A stretch of 64,000 nucleotides of DNA from Streptomyces sp. Root1304 (GTDB lineage Bacteria > Actinomycetota > Actinomycetes > Streptomycetales > Streptomycetaceae), in NCBI RefSeq assembly GCF_001426405.1, contig NZ_LMEP01000027.1, forward strand, positions 103,550-167,549, read 5' to 3'. Under the pieces are notes generated by a model. The model was not told the DNA's origin and did not search any database. It was given only the letters and a program-made list of their open reading frames with translations. This document shows positions 52,214-60,978 of this stretch, piece after piece (the stretch's first letter is position 1; every line of letters begins with the position of its first letter). The position numbers and the translations under genes are program-made.

Positions 52214-52852
52214 ATGCCCGCCTCGCGCTACACCGTCAGCGACGTCATGACCCACACCGCGATCGCCATCGGGCGTGAGGCGCCGTACAAGGAGATCGTC
52301 GCGCTCATGGACCAGTGGAAGGTGAGCGCCCTGCCTGTTCTGGAGGGGGAGGGACGGGTGATCGGGGTCGTGTCGGAGGCCGACCTGCTGCCGAAGGAGG
52401 AGTTCCGCACGGACGAGCCCCGACCGGACGAGTTCGCCGCGGCGGCCAAGGCCGGAGCCGTACGGGCCGGGGAACTCATGTCCAGCCCGGCCGTCACCGT
52501 CCATCCCGACGCGACGCTCGCCGAAGCGGCACGGATCATGGCGACGCGGAAGGTGAAGCGCCTGCCCGTGGTCAACGGCGTCGGCATGTTGGAGGGTGTG
52601 GTCAGCCGGAGCGATCTGCTGAAGGTGTTCCTGCGTACGGACGCCGAGATCGAGGAGGACATCCGCAGGTCCGTCCTCGGCGAGCCGGCCGCCACCTCAG
52701 AGCTGGACGTGATGGTCGCGGACGGCGTGGCCACGATCCGTGGGCCGCTCTCCGACCGGTCGATGGTGCCGCTGGTCGCCCGCGCGGTGCGGGCCGTGGA
52801 GGGCGTGGTCGATGTCCGGATGGATCTCGGTGCCCCTGGAGACGCTCCATGA
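52214..52852 (+). CDS. CBS-pair protein with C-terminal BON domain
   Basis: A 212-residue protein: CBS1 (VSDVMTHTAIAIGREAPYKEIVALMDQWKVSALPVLEGEGRVIGVVSEADLL), CBS2 (AGELMSSPAVTVHPDATLAEAARIMATRKVKRLPVVN), then a BON domain (ELDVMVADGVATIRGPLSDRSMVPLVARAVRAVEGVVDV). CBS pairs bind adenine nucleotides. ATG 52214 follows GGGAGAA by 4-5 nt. Close in organisation to the gene at 59316. It is a typical member of hypoxia/stress clusters in actinobacteria. Confidence 0.9.
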   Translation: MPASRYTVSDVMTHTAIAIGREAPYKEIVALMDQWKVSALPVLEGEGRVIGVVSEADLLPKEEFRTDEPRPDEFAAAAKAGAVRAGELMSSPAVTVHPDATLAEAARIMATRKVKRLPVVNGVGMLEGVVSRSDLLKVFLRTDAEIEEDIRRSVLGEPAATSELDVMVADGVATIRGPLSDRSMVPLVARAVRAVEGVVDVRMDLGAPGDAP

Positions 52853-52903
52853 CGGACAATCCTTGTGGGGGCGGTACCTATCCGACCGACCACAGGGGTC
52901 GCC

Positions 52904-53593
52904 ATGACCGATCTGCCGGCAGCCACCGCACCCACGCGGGTCTTCCTCGTCGACGATCACGAGGTCGTCCGCCGGGGCCTCCGTGACCTGATCGACGACG
53001 AGCCCGACATGGAGGTGGTCGGCGAGGCGGCAACGGCGGAGCAGGCGCTGGCCAGGGGTCCGGCCCTGCGGCCGGACGTGGCGGTTCTCGATGTCCGGCT
53101 GCCCGACGGCAACGGCATCTCGGTGTGCCGGGAGCTACGGTCCCGGATGCCCGAGCTGGCGTGCCTGATGCTGACGTCGTTCGACGACGAGGACGCCCTC
53201 CTGGACGCGATCATGGCCGGTGCGGCCGGATACGTCCTCAAGCAGATCAAGGGGTCGGACCTCGTATCGGCGGTGCGGACCGTGGCCACCGGGCAGTCGA
53301 TGCTGGACCCGGCCACGACCGCTCGGCTGATGCACTCGCTCCGGGACCCGGAGGCAGCCAAGCCGCCGGAGGACGAGCGCCTCGCGGTGTTGTCCGAGCG
53401 CGAGCGGTCCGTGCTCGAACTGATCGGCGCGGGGCTGACCAACCGGCAGATCGCCAAGCGGCTCTATCTGTCGGAGAAGACCGTCAAGAACCACATCTCC
53501 CGGCTGCTCGGCAAACTCGGCGTGGAACGCCGCGTGCAGGCCGCCGTCATCGCCGCGCAGGCCCACGAGCACGACACCGCCGAGGAGACGTGA
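52904..53593 (+). CDS. osdR: NarL/DevR-type response regulator (OsdR-like)
   Basis: A 229-residue regulator. Receiver domain: acidic pair D17-D18, phospho-acceptor D63 in VAVLDVRLPDG, Thr in LMLTSFD and Lys in GYVLKQIKG. LuxR-type HTH near 160-215 (LSERERSVLELIGAGLTNRQIAKRLYLSEKTVKNHISRLLGKLGV). AGGGG lies 6 nt before the ATG. DevR/DosR of mycobacteria and OsdR of S. coelicolor have this layout and bind palindromes at dormancy genes. It faces the sensor kinase tail to tail with a 1-nt gap. Confidence 0.88.
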   Translation: MTDLPAATAPTRVFLVDDHEVVRRGLRDLIDDEPDMEVVGEAATAEQALARGPALRPDVAVLDVRLPDGNGISVCRELRSRMPELACLMLTSFDDEDALLDAIMAGAAGYVLKQIKGSDLVSAVRTVATGQSMLDPATTARLMHSLRDPEAAKPPEDERLAVLSERERSVLELIGAGLTNRQIAKRLYLSEKTVKNHISRLLGKLGVERRVQAAVIAAQAHEHDTAEET

Positions 53594-53594
53594 G

Positions 53595-55331
53595 TCAATC
53601 GCACTCGGCCGGCAGCGGGATCCGCCACTCGAGCACCGTGCCGGTGTCGCGCTCCGCCCACGTGCGGACCGTCAGGGTGCCGCCCAGCCGCTCGGCCCGT
53701 TCGGCCAGGTTCCGCAGCCCACTGCGCCTGCCTCCCTGCGGAATGCCCACGCCGTCGTCGCTCACCGTCACCGCCAACGCGCCCTCGTCGGCAACGACCG
53801 ACACCTCGGCCCGGTGGGCCCGCGCGTGCCGGGCCACGTTGGTGAGGGCTTCACCGATGACCACGATCACCTGTTCGGCCGCCTCAGAGGGAACGTCCGT
53901 GTCGAGGAGGCCCTCCATGCGCAGGGCCGGGGCGAATCCGAGCGTGGTCGCGGCCTCGTCCACCGCCTTGGCCACCCGCCTCCTCAGCTTCGGGGCGGTA
54001 CCCGGGGCGTCGTGCTCCCGGAGCCCGAAGATGGTCGACCGGATGATCTTGATCGTGGCGTCCAGGTCGTCGATCGCCCGTCCCAGCCGGTCCAGGGCCT
54101 CCGGGTGCTCGACGAACCGCCGCGCGCTCTGCAGCGTCATCCCCGTGGCGAACAGGCGCTGAATCGCCAGATCGTGCAGGTCACGAGCGATCCGGTCACG
54201 ATCCTCCAGCAGGCTCACCTGCTCGGCGTCACGGCGGTGGTCGGCCAGCTCGAGCGCGAGTGCTGCCTGCCCCGCGAATCCGGGGAGAGCCATGATCTCC
54301 GATCCTGTGAACGGAGACCGCCCATGGCGCCGCGCGAGGATCAGCACCCCGTTGAGTCGCTCCTTGGTGCCGACCGTGACGGCTACCGCCGGACCGAACC
54401 CCCTCCACCGTTCGGACTGGACAGTGATGCGTGGCTCGTTCTCCACGTCCGCCACCATGACCAGGCCGTCCTTCTGTGTGAGGGCGGCGGCGGCCAGAGT
54501 TCCCTCGCTGCTCGGCAGGACGACACCTGAGTGCACGTGGGCTTCCTCGCCGCAGGCCAGCGAGCCCCGCAGCTCGCCGTCGTCCCCCACCAGGTAGAAG
54601 ACCGCCATGTCGGCGCCCGCGATGTCGGCGGCCTGCTCCAGCATCCCGTCGAGGACCTCGGTCTCCTCCACGCCGGACAGGAGGGCGTTGGTGAGGTCGG
54701 AGCTCGCGGCAAGCCACCGCTGCTTGAGGCGGCCTTCCTCGTACAGCCGAGCGTTCTCGATGGCGATGCCGGCCGCGACGGCCAGCGTGGTCACGACGGC
54801 CTCGTCCTCGGCGTCGAAGTCAGCCCCTCCTCGCTTCTCGGTGAGGTAGAGGTTGCCGAAGACCTCCTCACGGACCCGGATGGGCACCCCGAGAAAGGTG
54901 TGCATCGGCGGATGGCGGGGCGGGAACCCGTACGAGGCGGGATGCTCGGACACCTCGGGAAGCCGCAGCGGTTCGGGGTTACGGATCAGCTCACCCAGCA
55001 GTCCGTGCCCGGAGGGCAGGTCGCCGATCTGCGCCCGCAGGTCGTCCCCGATACCGACGGGGAGGAACTCCGAGAGCTTCCTGTCATCCCCGATGACGCC
55101 CAGAGCGCCGTATTCGGCGTCCACGAGGGTGACGGCCGCCTCCACGATGCCCTTGAGCACCTGAGGCAGGTCGAGTTCCCTGCCTACGGACATGACGGCT
55201 TCGAGCAGCCCGTTGAGACGGTCCCTGGTGCCCCTCACCTCGTCGATGCGCGCCTCGAGCTCGTCGAGCAGCTCGTCGAGTCGCAGCCGCGCAAGTTTGC
55301 TGTCCGCCGACACCGGCCCCTCGTGCTCCAT
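53595..55331 (-). CDS. osdK: DevS/OsdK-like haem-GAF sensor histidine kinase
   Basis: A 578-residue kinase, the length of mycobacterial DevS. GAF-A (~50-195) contains PPRHPPMHTFLGVP; H140 aligns with the DevS haem-ligating His149. GAF-B spans ~210-370. The HisKA_3 box is at ~385 (RDRIARDLHDLAIQRLF), and the HATPase domain has GEALTNVARHA and DDGVGIP. The ATG at 55331 has GGGAGG about 8 nt upstream. It is the last gene of a leftward operon with USPs and an ATPase. It senses O2, NO or CO and phosphorylates the neighbouring regulator, by analogy. Confidence 0.9.
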   Translation of the reverse strand: MEHEGPVSADSKLARLRLDELLDELEARIDEVRGTRDRLNGLLEAVMSVGRELDLPQVLKGIVEAAVTLVDAEYGALGVIGDDRKLSEFLPVGIGDDLRAQIGDLPSGHGLLGELIRNPEPLRLPEVSEHPASYGFPPRHPPMHTFLGVPIRVREEVFGNLYLTEKRGGADFDAEDEAVVTTLAVAAGIAIENARLYEEGRLKQRWLAASSDLTNALLSGVEETEVLDGMLEQAADIAGADMAVFYLVGDDGELRGSLACGEEAHVHSGVVLPSSEGTLAAAALTQKDGLVMVADVENEPRITVQSERWRGFGPAVAVTVGTKERLNGVLILARRHGRSPFTGSEIMALPGFAGQAALALELADHRRDAEQVSLLEDRDRIARDLHDLAIQRLFATGMTLQSARRFVEHPEALDRLGRAIDDLDATIKIIRSTIFGLREHDAPGTAPKLRRRVAKAVDEAATTLGFAPALRMEGLLDTDVPSEAAEQVIVVIGEALTNVARHARAHRAEVSVVADEGALAVTVSDDGVGIPQGGRRSGLRNLAERAERLGGTLTVRTWAERDTGTVLEWRIPLPAECD

Positions 55332-55381
55332 CACCACCTCCCGCCACGTCGAGCGCATGTCCTCGCCTGACGGGCACTTCT

Positions 55382-58003
55382 TCACGGTAGTTCCCGTGTC
55401 CCCGACGCTCCAGCCGAGCGCGTCCCGCGGAAGGCCGTGCGGACGAGTCGCGCGGCCAGGAACCCCGCGGGGGCACCGGCCACGGCGATCCCGATGCCCG
55501 CCCAGCCGAGCGGTTCGGTCTCCAGAACCGAGCTCAGGAAGGGCACGTACAGCGCTGCCCCGGCCAGCAGGGCGGAGGTGAGGACGGACAGGGGAAGAAA
55601 CGGGTTCTTGCGGGTGAACAGCCGGGCACGGAGTCCCAGGACAACGCCCAGCTGCGCGGCCAGGAGGGCGAGGAAGAGAACGCTCTGCCAAGCCAGGTCC
55701 AGCGCCTGGGCACCGAGCCCCGCGCCGAGGGAGGCTGCTGTGACGACGGCGGCGAGGACGAGCAGGCGCTGCCAGGCACCTCCACCGAGGATGTGTTGCT
55801 CCGGCGGGCGTGGCGGTCGCCGCATCGCTCCCGGGGAGGCTGGTTCCGCTCCCATGGCGACGCCGGTGAGGCCGTGCGTCAGGAGGTTGATCCACAGGAT
55901 CTGGCCCGCTCGCAGGGGCAGCGGCAGCCCGAGCAGCGGGCCGATCAGCATGACGAGGATCTCGGCCGCGCCGCCGGCCATCCCGTAGACGAGGAAGCGG
56001 CGGATGTTGTCGTAGACACGACGTCCCTCGTCGACGGCCGCCACGACCGTCGAGAGCTCGTCGTCGGTGAGGACGAGGTCGGCGGCCTGGCGCGCGACCT
56101 CCGTACCGCGTGCTCCCATGGCGACGCCGATGTCGGCCCGGTGCAGCGCGGGTCCGTCGTTGACCCCGTCGCCGGTCATGGCGGTCACCGCTCCCCTGGC
56201 CCGCCACGCCTCCACGATGTCCAGCTTCTGCTGGGGGTCCGTACGGGCGAAGACCCGCACCGAGGTGAGGTCGGCAACGCGACCGGCCGCCACGTCCGCC
56301 CCGGTGACGACGTGGAGTTCCGTCTCACCGTCGTCGCCCAGAAGGGCGACGTGGGACGCCACCGACCGAGCCGTCGCCGGATGGTCCCCGGTGATGAGGA
56401 CGGGGGTGATGCCGGCCGCCCGGCAGGAGGCGAGGGTCGCCGCGGCATGCGGCTTGGGCGGGTCGCTCAGCGCGACGAGGCCGAGCAGCACGAGCCCCGA
56501 CTCGGCCGCGGTGGCCGGGCTCGGGATGTCGTTCCGCACGCCCGATGCCACAGCGAGCACGCGATACCCACGGGCAGCCAGGCCCGCCGCCTCCTGGCGG
56601 GCCTCCGTGAGCACCTCCGGACGGTCGCGCAGAACGGCCGAGTCGAGGACGGCTTCGGGGGCGCCCTTCAGGCAGACCAGCACCCGGCCCTCCCCGGTCG
56701 CGTGCAGCGTGGTCATGCGTCTGCGGAGGCTGTCGAAGGGTGCTTCACCGAGCCGGGGACGGGTCCTCCCCAGTTCTGTGGAATCCGGGCAGCCCGCCTT
56801 GGCCGCGGCCGTGAGCAGAGCGGCTTCCATGGGGTCGCCCAGGGCTGTCCAGCGGCCGTCGGCGGCCCCGTCGTCCGGCGGGCGCAGTGTGGCGTCGTTG
56901 CACAGAGCGGTCACGGTCAGCAGCTCCGTCAGGGGTTCGAGCTCGTTCGCTTCCGCGGGCCGTCCGGCGACCAGGACCTCGCCCACGGGCTCGTACCCCA
57001 CGCCCGAGAGTTCGGCGCTCACCCGCGGTGTCCACACGTGCTGGACGACCATGCGGCCCTCGGTCAGGGTGCCGGTCTTGTCGGTGGCGAGGACGGATAC
57101 GGAGCCGAGCGTCTCCACCGCGGGCAGCCGCCGCACGAGGGCGTGCCGGGCGACCATGCGCCGGGCCCCGAGTGCGAGTGCCAGGGTGACGACGGCGGGA
57201 AGGGACTCGGGGACCGCCGCCACGGCCAGGCTGATGGCGGTGACCGCCATCGTGCCGAGCGGGAGTCCCCGTACCAGGCCGAGGGCGAAGACCAGGACGC
57301 ACAGGGCGAGCGTCACGGCCGCGAGGATGCGCCCGAGGGCGGCGAGGCGGCGCTGCAACGGGGTCGGCTCGCGACGTTCGTCGAGAAGAGCCGCGATGCG
57401 ACCGAGGGCGCTGCCGGCACCGGTCGCCGTGGCCACGGCGACGCCCCGGCCACGCACGACGACCGTACCCGCGCTCAGCGTCGCACCGGCGTCCTTGTCG
57501 ACTGGCACGGACTCCCCGGTGAGCATGGACTCGTCCACGAGTACCGCGGACGCCTCGGCGAGCTCGGCGTCGGCGGCGACGATGTCTCCCTCACCGACCA
57601 CGAGCACGTCACCAGGGACGACCGACGCCGCCGGGAGGTCGCAGACGGCGCCGTCGCGCCGCACGCGCGCGTGCGGGGCGGTGAGGGCGGAGAGGGCGGC
57701 GACAGCGTTGTCGGCACGGATCTCCTGCGCCACCCCGACGGTCGTGTTCACGAGGACGACCAGCCCGATGACGATCGCGTCAGGATGGTCGCCGATGGCG
57801 AGGGTCAGCACGACGGCTCCGAGGAGCACCATGATCAGCGGGTCCGTCAGCTGGGCCAGAACCCGCTGGTGGAGCCGCACGGGCTTCCTCGCGGCAACCT
57901 CATTGGGGCCGGTGGCGGCGAGCCGCCGGGCCGCCTCCTCCTGGGTGAGTCCCGTCACCTCCCGCACCGGCACAGAGGCCCGGTCCGGTGCTGACGCCGT
58001 CAT
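55382..58003 (-). CDS. P-type cation-translocating ATPase (P2 type)
   Basis: An 873-residue ion pump. An N-terminal cation-ATPase domain (VTGLTQEEAARRLAATGPNEV), the TGES loop (LTGESVPVDK), the PESLP motif in TM4, phosphorylation site DKTGTLT near 330, and GDGVND near 600 are all present. About ten transmembrane helices. The PE(S/G)L motif places it with type II (Ca/Mn/Mg or Na) pumps, not heavy-metal P1B. It is 7 nt from the USP gene and 50 nt from the kinase gene; all run left as an operon. Confidence 0.92.
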   Translation of the reverse strand: MTASAPDRASVPVREVTGLTQEEAARRLAATGPNEVAARKPVRLHQRVLAQLTDPLIMVLLGAVVLTLAIGDHPDAIVIGLVVLVNTTVGVAQEIRADNAVAALSALTAPHARVRRDGAVCDLPAASVVPGDVLVVGEGDIVAADAELAEASAVLVDESMLTGESVPVDKDAGATLSAGTVVVRGRGVAVATATGAGSALGRIAALLDERREPTPLQRRLAALGRILAAVTLALCVLVFALGLVRGLPLGTMAVTAISLAVAAVPESLPAVVTLALALGARRMVARHALVRRLPAVETLGSVSVLATDKTGTLTEGRMVVQHVWTPRVSAELSGVGYEPVGEVLVAGRPAEANELEPLTELLTVTALCNDATLRPPDDGAADGRWTALGDPMEAALLTAAAKAGCPDSTELGRTRPRLGEAPFDSLRRRMTTLHATGEGRVLVCLKGAPEAVLDSAVLRDRPEVLTEARQEAAGLAARGYRVLAVASGVRNDIPSPATAAESGLVLLGLVALSDPPKPHAAATLASCRAAGITPVLITGDHPATARSVASHVALLGDDGETELHVVTGADVAAGRVADLTSVRVFARTDPQQKLDIVEAWRARGAVTAMTGDGVNDGPALHRADIGVAMGARGTEVARQAADLVLTDDELSTVVAAVDEGRRVYDNIRRFLVYGMAGGAAEILVMLIGPLLGLPLPLRAGQILWINLLTHGLTGVAMGAEPASPGAMRRPPRPPEQHILGGGAWQRLLVLAAVVTAASLGAGLGAQALDLAWQSVLFLALLAAQLGVVLGLRARLFTRKNPFLPLSVLTSALLAGAALYVPFLSSVLETEPLGWAGIGIAVAGAPAGFLAARLVRTAFRGTRSAGASGTRELP

Positions 58004-58010
58004 GGCGCGC

Positions 58011-58871
58011 TCACCTGGCAGGGACGGTGATCACCGGACAGTGCGCCCGGTGCAGCAGCCCGTGGACGACGGAGCCGACGCGCATCCCGGTGTACCCGCC
58101 GCGGCCTCGACGCCCGACGACCACGGCCAGGGCGTGCTCGGATGCGTCCGCGAGGGTCTCTACGGGGGAGCCGATGGGAACCTCGTGGGTGAGCCGGACG
58201 TCGGGGTACTTCTCCGCCCAGCCCGCGGTGGTTTCCGAGAGCAGCCGCCGCTCGGCGTGGAACAGCGTGTCGGAGCTGTGCAGGGAGAAGACGGGGGGCT
58301 GCCAGACGGCGATGGCACGCAGTGCGCAGCGCCGGAGGTCGGCTTCCTCAAAGGCCCAGGCCAGGGCTGCTCGTGAGGACTCGCTGCCGTCGACACCGAC
58401 CACGAGGTAGGGCATCTCCTGCGTGACGTGTTCGGCGTCGCCCACGACGACCACTGGGCAGTCCGCCTTCGCGGTGACCGGGACGACCAGGGAGCCAGCG
58501 CTCAGGTACTCCTCGGTGCGGCTGAGGTGCCGGGATCCCAGGACGATCATGTCTGCCTCATGTGAGAGACCCGCCAGGATCCCTGCCGGGAACCCGTCGA
58601 GAAGGGAGGAGGCGGCCTCGACACCCGGCTGCCGTGCTTTCGCCCGGGCGAGCGCTGTACGCAGAGCTTCTGTTCCCATCTGCCGCTGTGCCAGGTGACG
58701 GGGGGCGCCATCGACGTGTCGGGGCTCGTGCCGCGGTGGTACCGCGACCACCAGGCGCAGTTCCCGTCCTCGCAGCCGCGCCTCGTCCGCGGCCCAGGCA
58801 AGGGCCATGTGCCCGTTCTTGACCGGGTCGATGCCGACGACGATGTTGCCGCGATCCGTGGTGCTGGTCAT
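58011..58871 (-). CDS. Universal stress protein, two USP domains
   Basis: A 286-residue tandem USP. Domain 1 (1-145): IVVGIDPVKNGHMALAWAADEA and IVLGSRHLSRTEEYLSAGSLVVPV. Domain 2 (~150-286): LVVGVDGSESSRAALAWAFEEA and VVVGRRGRGGYTGMRVGSVVHGLLHRAHCPVITVP, the latter with the G-2x-G-9x-G ATP motif. GGGGAG precedes the ATG at 58871. It overlaps the small truncated USP gene by 4 bp. USPs accumulate in dormancy. Confidence 0.92.
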   Translation of the reverse strand: MTSTTDRGNIVVGIDPVKNGHMALAWAADEARLRGRELRLVVAVPPRHEPRHVDGAPRHLAQRQMGTEALRTALARAKARQPGVEAASSLLDGFPAGILAGLSHEADMIVLGSRHLSRTEEYLSAGSLVVPVTAKADCPVVVVGDAEHVTQEMPYLVVGVDGSESSRAALAWAFEEADLRRCALRAIAVWQPPVFSLHSSDTLFHAERRLLSETTAGWAEKYPDVRLTHEVPIGSPVETLADASEHALAVVVGRRGRGGYTGMRVGSVVHGLLHRAHCPVITVPAR

Positions 58872-59068
58872 GACGTGCTCCCCTGTCCGGGTCCTTGCCG
58901 AGGGATGAGCTCCACGGGGCGGTGGGCGTGCCGCAGCAGGGCCGGCGTGATCCGGCCGAGCGTCGGTCCGAGGTGGCCGGGCGATCGTCGACCGCCGACG
59001 ACCAGAAGGTCGGCGTGGCGCGACGCGTCGACCCTGCCCGGGCCGGAACGGGCTGTGGTTCCGTCCAT
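58868..59068 (-). CDS. Truncated universal-stress-protein C terminus
   Basis: A 66-residue product that keeps only the last third of a USP domain: ADLLVVGGRR then LGRITPALLRHAHRPVELI, equivalent to the ATP-binding G-rich loop and final strand. No N-terminal half is present upstream in any frame. It has an excellent Shine-Dalgarno (GGAGGAG, 8 nt from ATG 59068) and its stop overlaps the next gene's start (ATGA), so it is still translated and heads the operon. It may be a deletion relic kept as a leader for coupling. Confidence 0.65.
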   Translation of the reverse strand: MDGTTARSGPGRVDASRHADLLVVGGRRSPGHLGPTLGRITPALLRHAHRPVELIPRQGPGQGSTS

Positions 59069-59152
59069 GGCTTCTCCTCCCAGGGGCCGAGAGACCTCCT
59101 TCCACTCTGGCAGCCGGCCTCGACGGGCCGGAGGGCCGCTGGGGGCAATGAC

Positions 59153-59167
59153 GGGACCATTGGTCCC
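59153..59167. promoter_or_regulatory. Perfect palindrome, candidate OsdR box for the leftward operon
   Basis: GGGACCA-T-TGGTCCC, 7-bp arms. It lies 85 bp before the truncated USP start. It resembles the DevR core GGGAC-N4-GTCCC of mycobacteria. Confidence 0.65.
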
Positions 59168-59205
59168 CGCCCTCGGCCGGGCGGGGCGCGACCCTGCGAT
59201 GACGA

Positions 59206-59239
59206 GCCCGTTCGGTCCCGAGGGTGGACCGTTCGGCCC
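59206..59239. promoter_or_regulatory. Two CCGTTCGG dyads 21 bp apart, candidate OsdR boxes for the rightward operon
   Basis: CCGTTCGG at 59208-59215 and 59229-59236; the second sits in GGACCGTTCGGCCC. The 21-bp spacing puts both on one face of the helix, about 80 bp upstream of the CBS-BON gene at 59316. Confidence 0.55.
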
Positions 59240-59315
59240 TCGCAGGCCCCGCGCGCGCATCGGAGGGTGGTGACGTAGGAAGCACTGTCCGGACCCTCGA
59301 ACGGGAGGCGCGGTG

Positions 59316-59939
59316 ATGAAGCATACGAAGGTCGGCGGTCTGATGACCGACAACGTGCTCTCCGCCGTCCCTGCGACGTCGTTCAGGGAAGTGGCCAAGA
59401 TGCTCGCCGAGCACGACATCAGCGGGGTTCCCGTCGTGGACGACGACGACCATGTCGTCGGAGTCGTCTCCGAGAGCGACCTCCTTGCCCGCCACGAGCT
59501 GACCGTGCGGGACCTGATGACCACGCCGGCCGTCACCGTTCACGCCGAGGAGACGGTTGCGGACGCGGCACGGCTGATGGTGCGCCGCGGAGTCGAGCGC
59601 CTTCCCGTGGTCGACGAGGAGGAGCGACTGGTGGGCATCGTGACCCGTCGCGATCTGCTGTGTGTCTACCTCCGCCCGGACTCGGAGATACGGCGCCGCA
59701 TCCGTGAGGACGTCCTCTCCGATGTCATCGAGCTGCCCGCGGACGCGGTGGACGTGCACGTCCTCGACGGCGTGGTGACGCTGGGCGGCCGCCTCCGGCG
59801 GCGGAGTCAGGCCCTGATGCTCGTCGGACTCGCCGAGCACGTGGACGGCGTCGTCGCCGTCGTGGACCGGCTCTCCTTCCACGAGGACGACACACGTCTC
59901 ACCAACCCCACCCGGACTCCCCACGACATCTCTTGGTGA
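59316..59939 (+). CDS. CBS-pair protein with BON domain
   Basis: A 207-residue protein: CBS1 (VGGLMTDNVLSAVPATSFREVAKMLAEHDISGVPVVD), CBS2 (VRDLMTTPAVTVHAEETVADAARLMVRRGVERLPVVD), BON (VDVHVLDGVVTLGGRLRRRSQALMLVGLAEHVDGVVAVVD). ATG 59316 with GGGAGG 7 nt upstream; GTG one codon earlier is possible. The nitroreductase starts 22 nt downstream. Related to the gene at 52214 but not in the same transcript. Confidence 0.9.
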   Translation: MKHTKVGGLMTDNVLSAVPATSFREVAKMLAEHDISGVPVVDDDDHVVGVVSESDLLARHELTVRDLMTTPAVTVHAEETVADAARLMVRRGVERLPVVDEEERLVGIVTRRDLLCVYLRPDSEIRRRIREDVLSDVIELPADAVDVHVLDGVVTLGGRLRRRSQALMLVGLAEHVDGVVAVVDRLSFHEDDTRLTNPTRTPHDISW

Positions 59940-59961
59940 CCCACCTCAGACAGGACGAACC

Positions 59962-60951
59962 GTGTCCACCACCGCCCTGACCCGACCACTCGTGACGTCA
60001 CTGATCGAAGACGCCGTCACGGCTCCCTCCATGCACAACGCACAGCCCTGGAAGTTCGTCCACAAGACGGGCCTCGGAGTCATCGAACTGCACGGGGATC
60101 CGCTGCGCGCCATGCCGCACGAGGACCCGGACCACCGCGCCCTCCACCTCGGCTGCGGCGCCGCCCTGTTCAACCTGCGCGTCGCCGCCGCGCACCGGGG
60201 CCTGCGTCCCGTGGGCCGGCTGCTGCCCTCTTCCGATGACCCGTGGCATCTCGCCGACGTACGCCTCGACGGTCCCGACGACGCCGACAGCGAACTGGGC
60301 GTACTGCATGCCGCGCTGTCGCGTCGGCACACCAGTCGCTTCCCCTTCACCGAGGAGCAGATCCCCTCCGAGCTGATCGACGAGCTGCGTGCCGCGGCTC
60401 TGCTGGAGGGCTGCCGGCTCGTCGTCCCCGGGGCCTGGCACACCGACACCGTCATGGATCTCGTCCACGCCTCCGAGCTGTTCGAGGCCGCGGACCAGGC
60501 CGTACGCGCGGAGATCGCCGCCTGGACACGCACGGGTGCGGCCGGGGAAGACCCCGGCACCGAGGGCATCCCGGCGTACGCCTTCGGTCCGAGACAGTAC
60601 GACGTGACCGCCCCCGTCCGGGATTTCGGCGCCCCCCGCCGGGTGCCCGACCGGGTCTCGGCACGCTTCGAGAAGAGGCCGCAGATCGCACTGCTCGGTA
60701 CGGTCGGCGACACCCGGGAGGAATGGCTGAAGGCCGGCCAGGCCATGCAGAGGGTTCTGCTGCAGGCCACCCTCGACGGCCTCTCCACCTCCCTCATGTC
60801 CCAGCCGCTGGAGTGGCCGGAGCTTCGTACCGACGCACGCGATCCCGGCTCGACGATCGGCTTCGTCCACATGGTGTTCCGCCTGGGCTACGGGCCCCGC
60901 GGTCGGGCCACTCCGCGCCGTCCGGTCTCCGACGTGCTCTCCTTCGACTGA
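59962..60951 (+). CDS. Acg-like nitroreductase-family protein
   Basis: A 329-residue protein with two half-nitroreductase units: EDAVTAPSMHNAQPWKF in the first, and RRHTSRFPFTEEQIP with a C-terminal LSTSLMSQPLEWPELR in the second. This matches the Acg family, known from the DosR regulon of M. tuberculosis, which binds FMN without normal nitroreductase activity and may store flavin. GTG start with AGGA 6-7 nt upstream. Second gene of the rightward operon. Consistent with dormancy context. Confidence 0.88.
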   Translation: MSTTALTRPLVTSLIEDAVTAPSMHNAQPWKFVHKTGLGVIELHGDPLRAMPHEDPDHRALHLGCGAALFNLRVAAAHRGLRPVGRLLPSSDDPWHLADVRLDGPDDADSELGVLHAALSRRHTSRFPFTEEQIPSELIDELRAAALLEGCRLVVPGAWHTDTVMDLVHASELFEAADQAVRAEIAAWTRTGAAGEDPGTEGIPAYAFGPRQYDVTAPVRDFGAPRRVPDRVSARFEKRPQIALLGTVGDTREEWLKAGQAMQRVLLQATLDGLSTSLMSQPLEWPELRTDARDPGSTIGFVHMVFRLGYGPRGRATPRRPVSDVLSFD

Positions 60952-60978
60952 ACCGTGTCTCACGGACAGAGCCACTAC

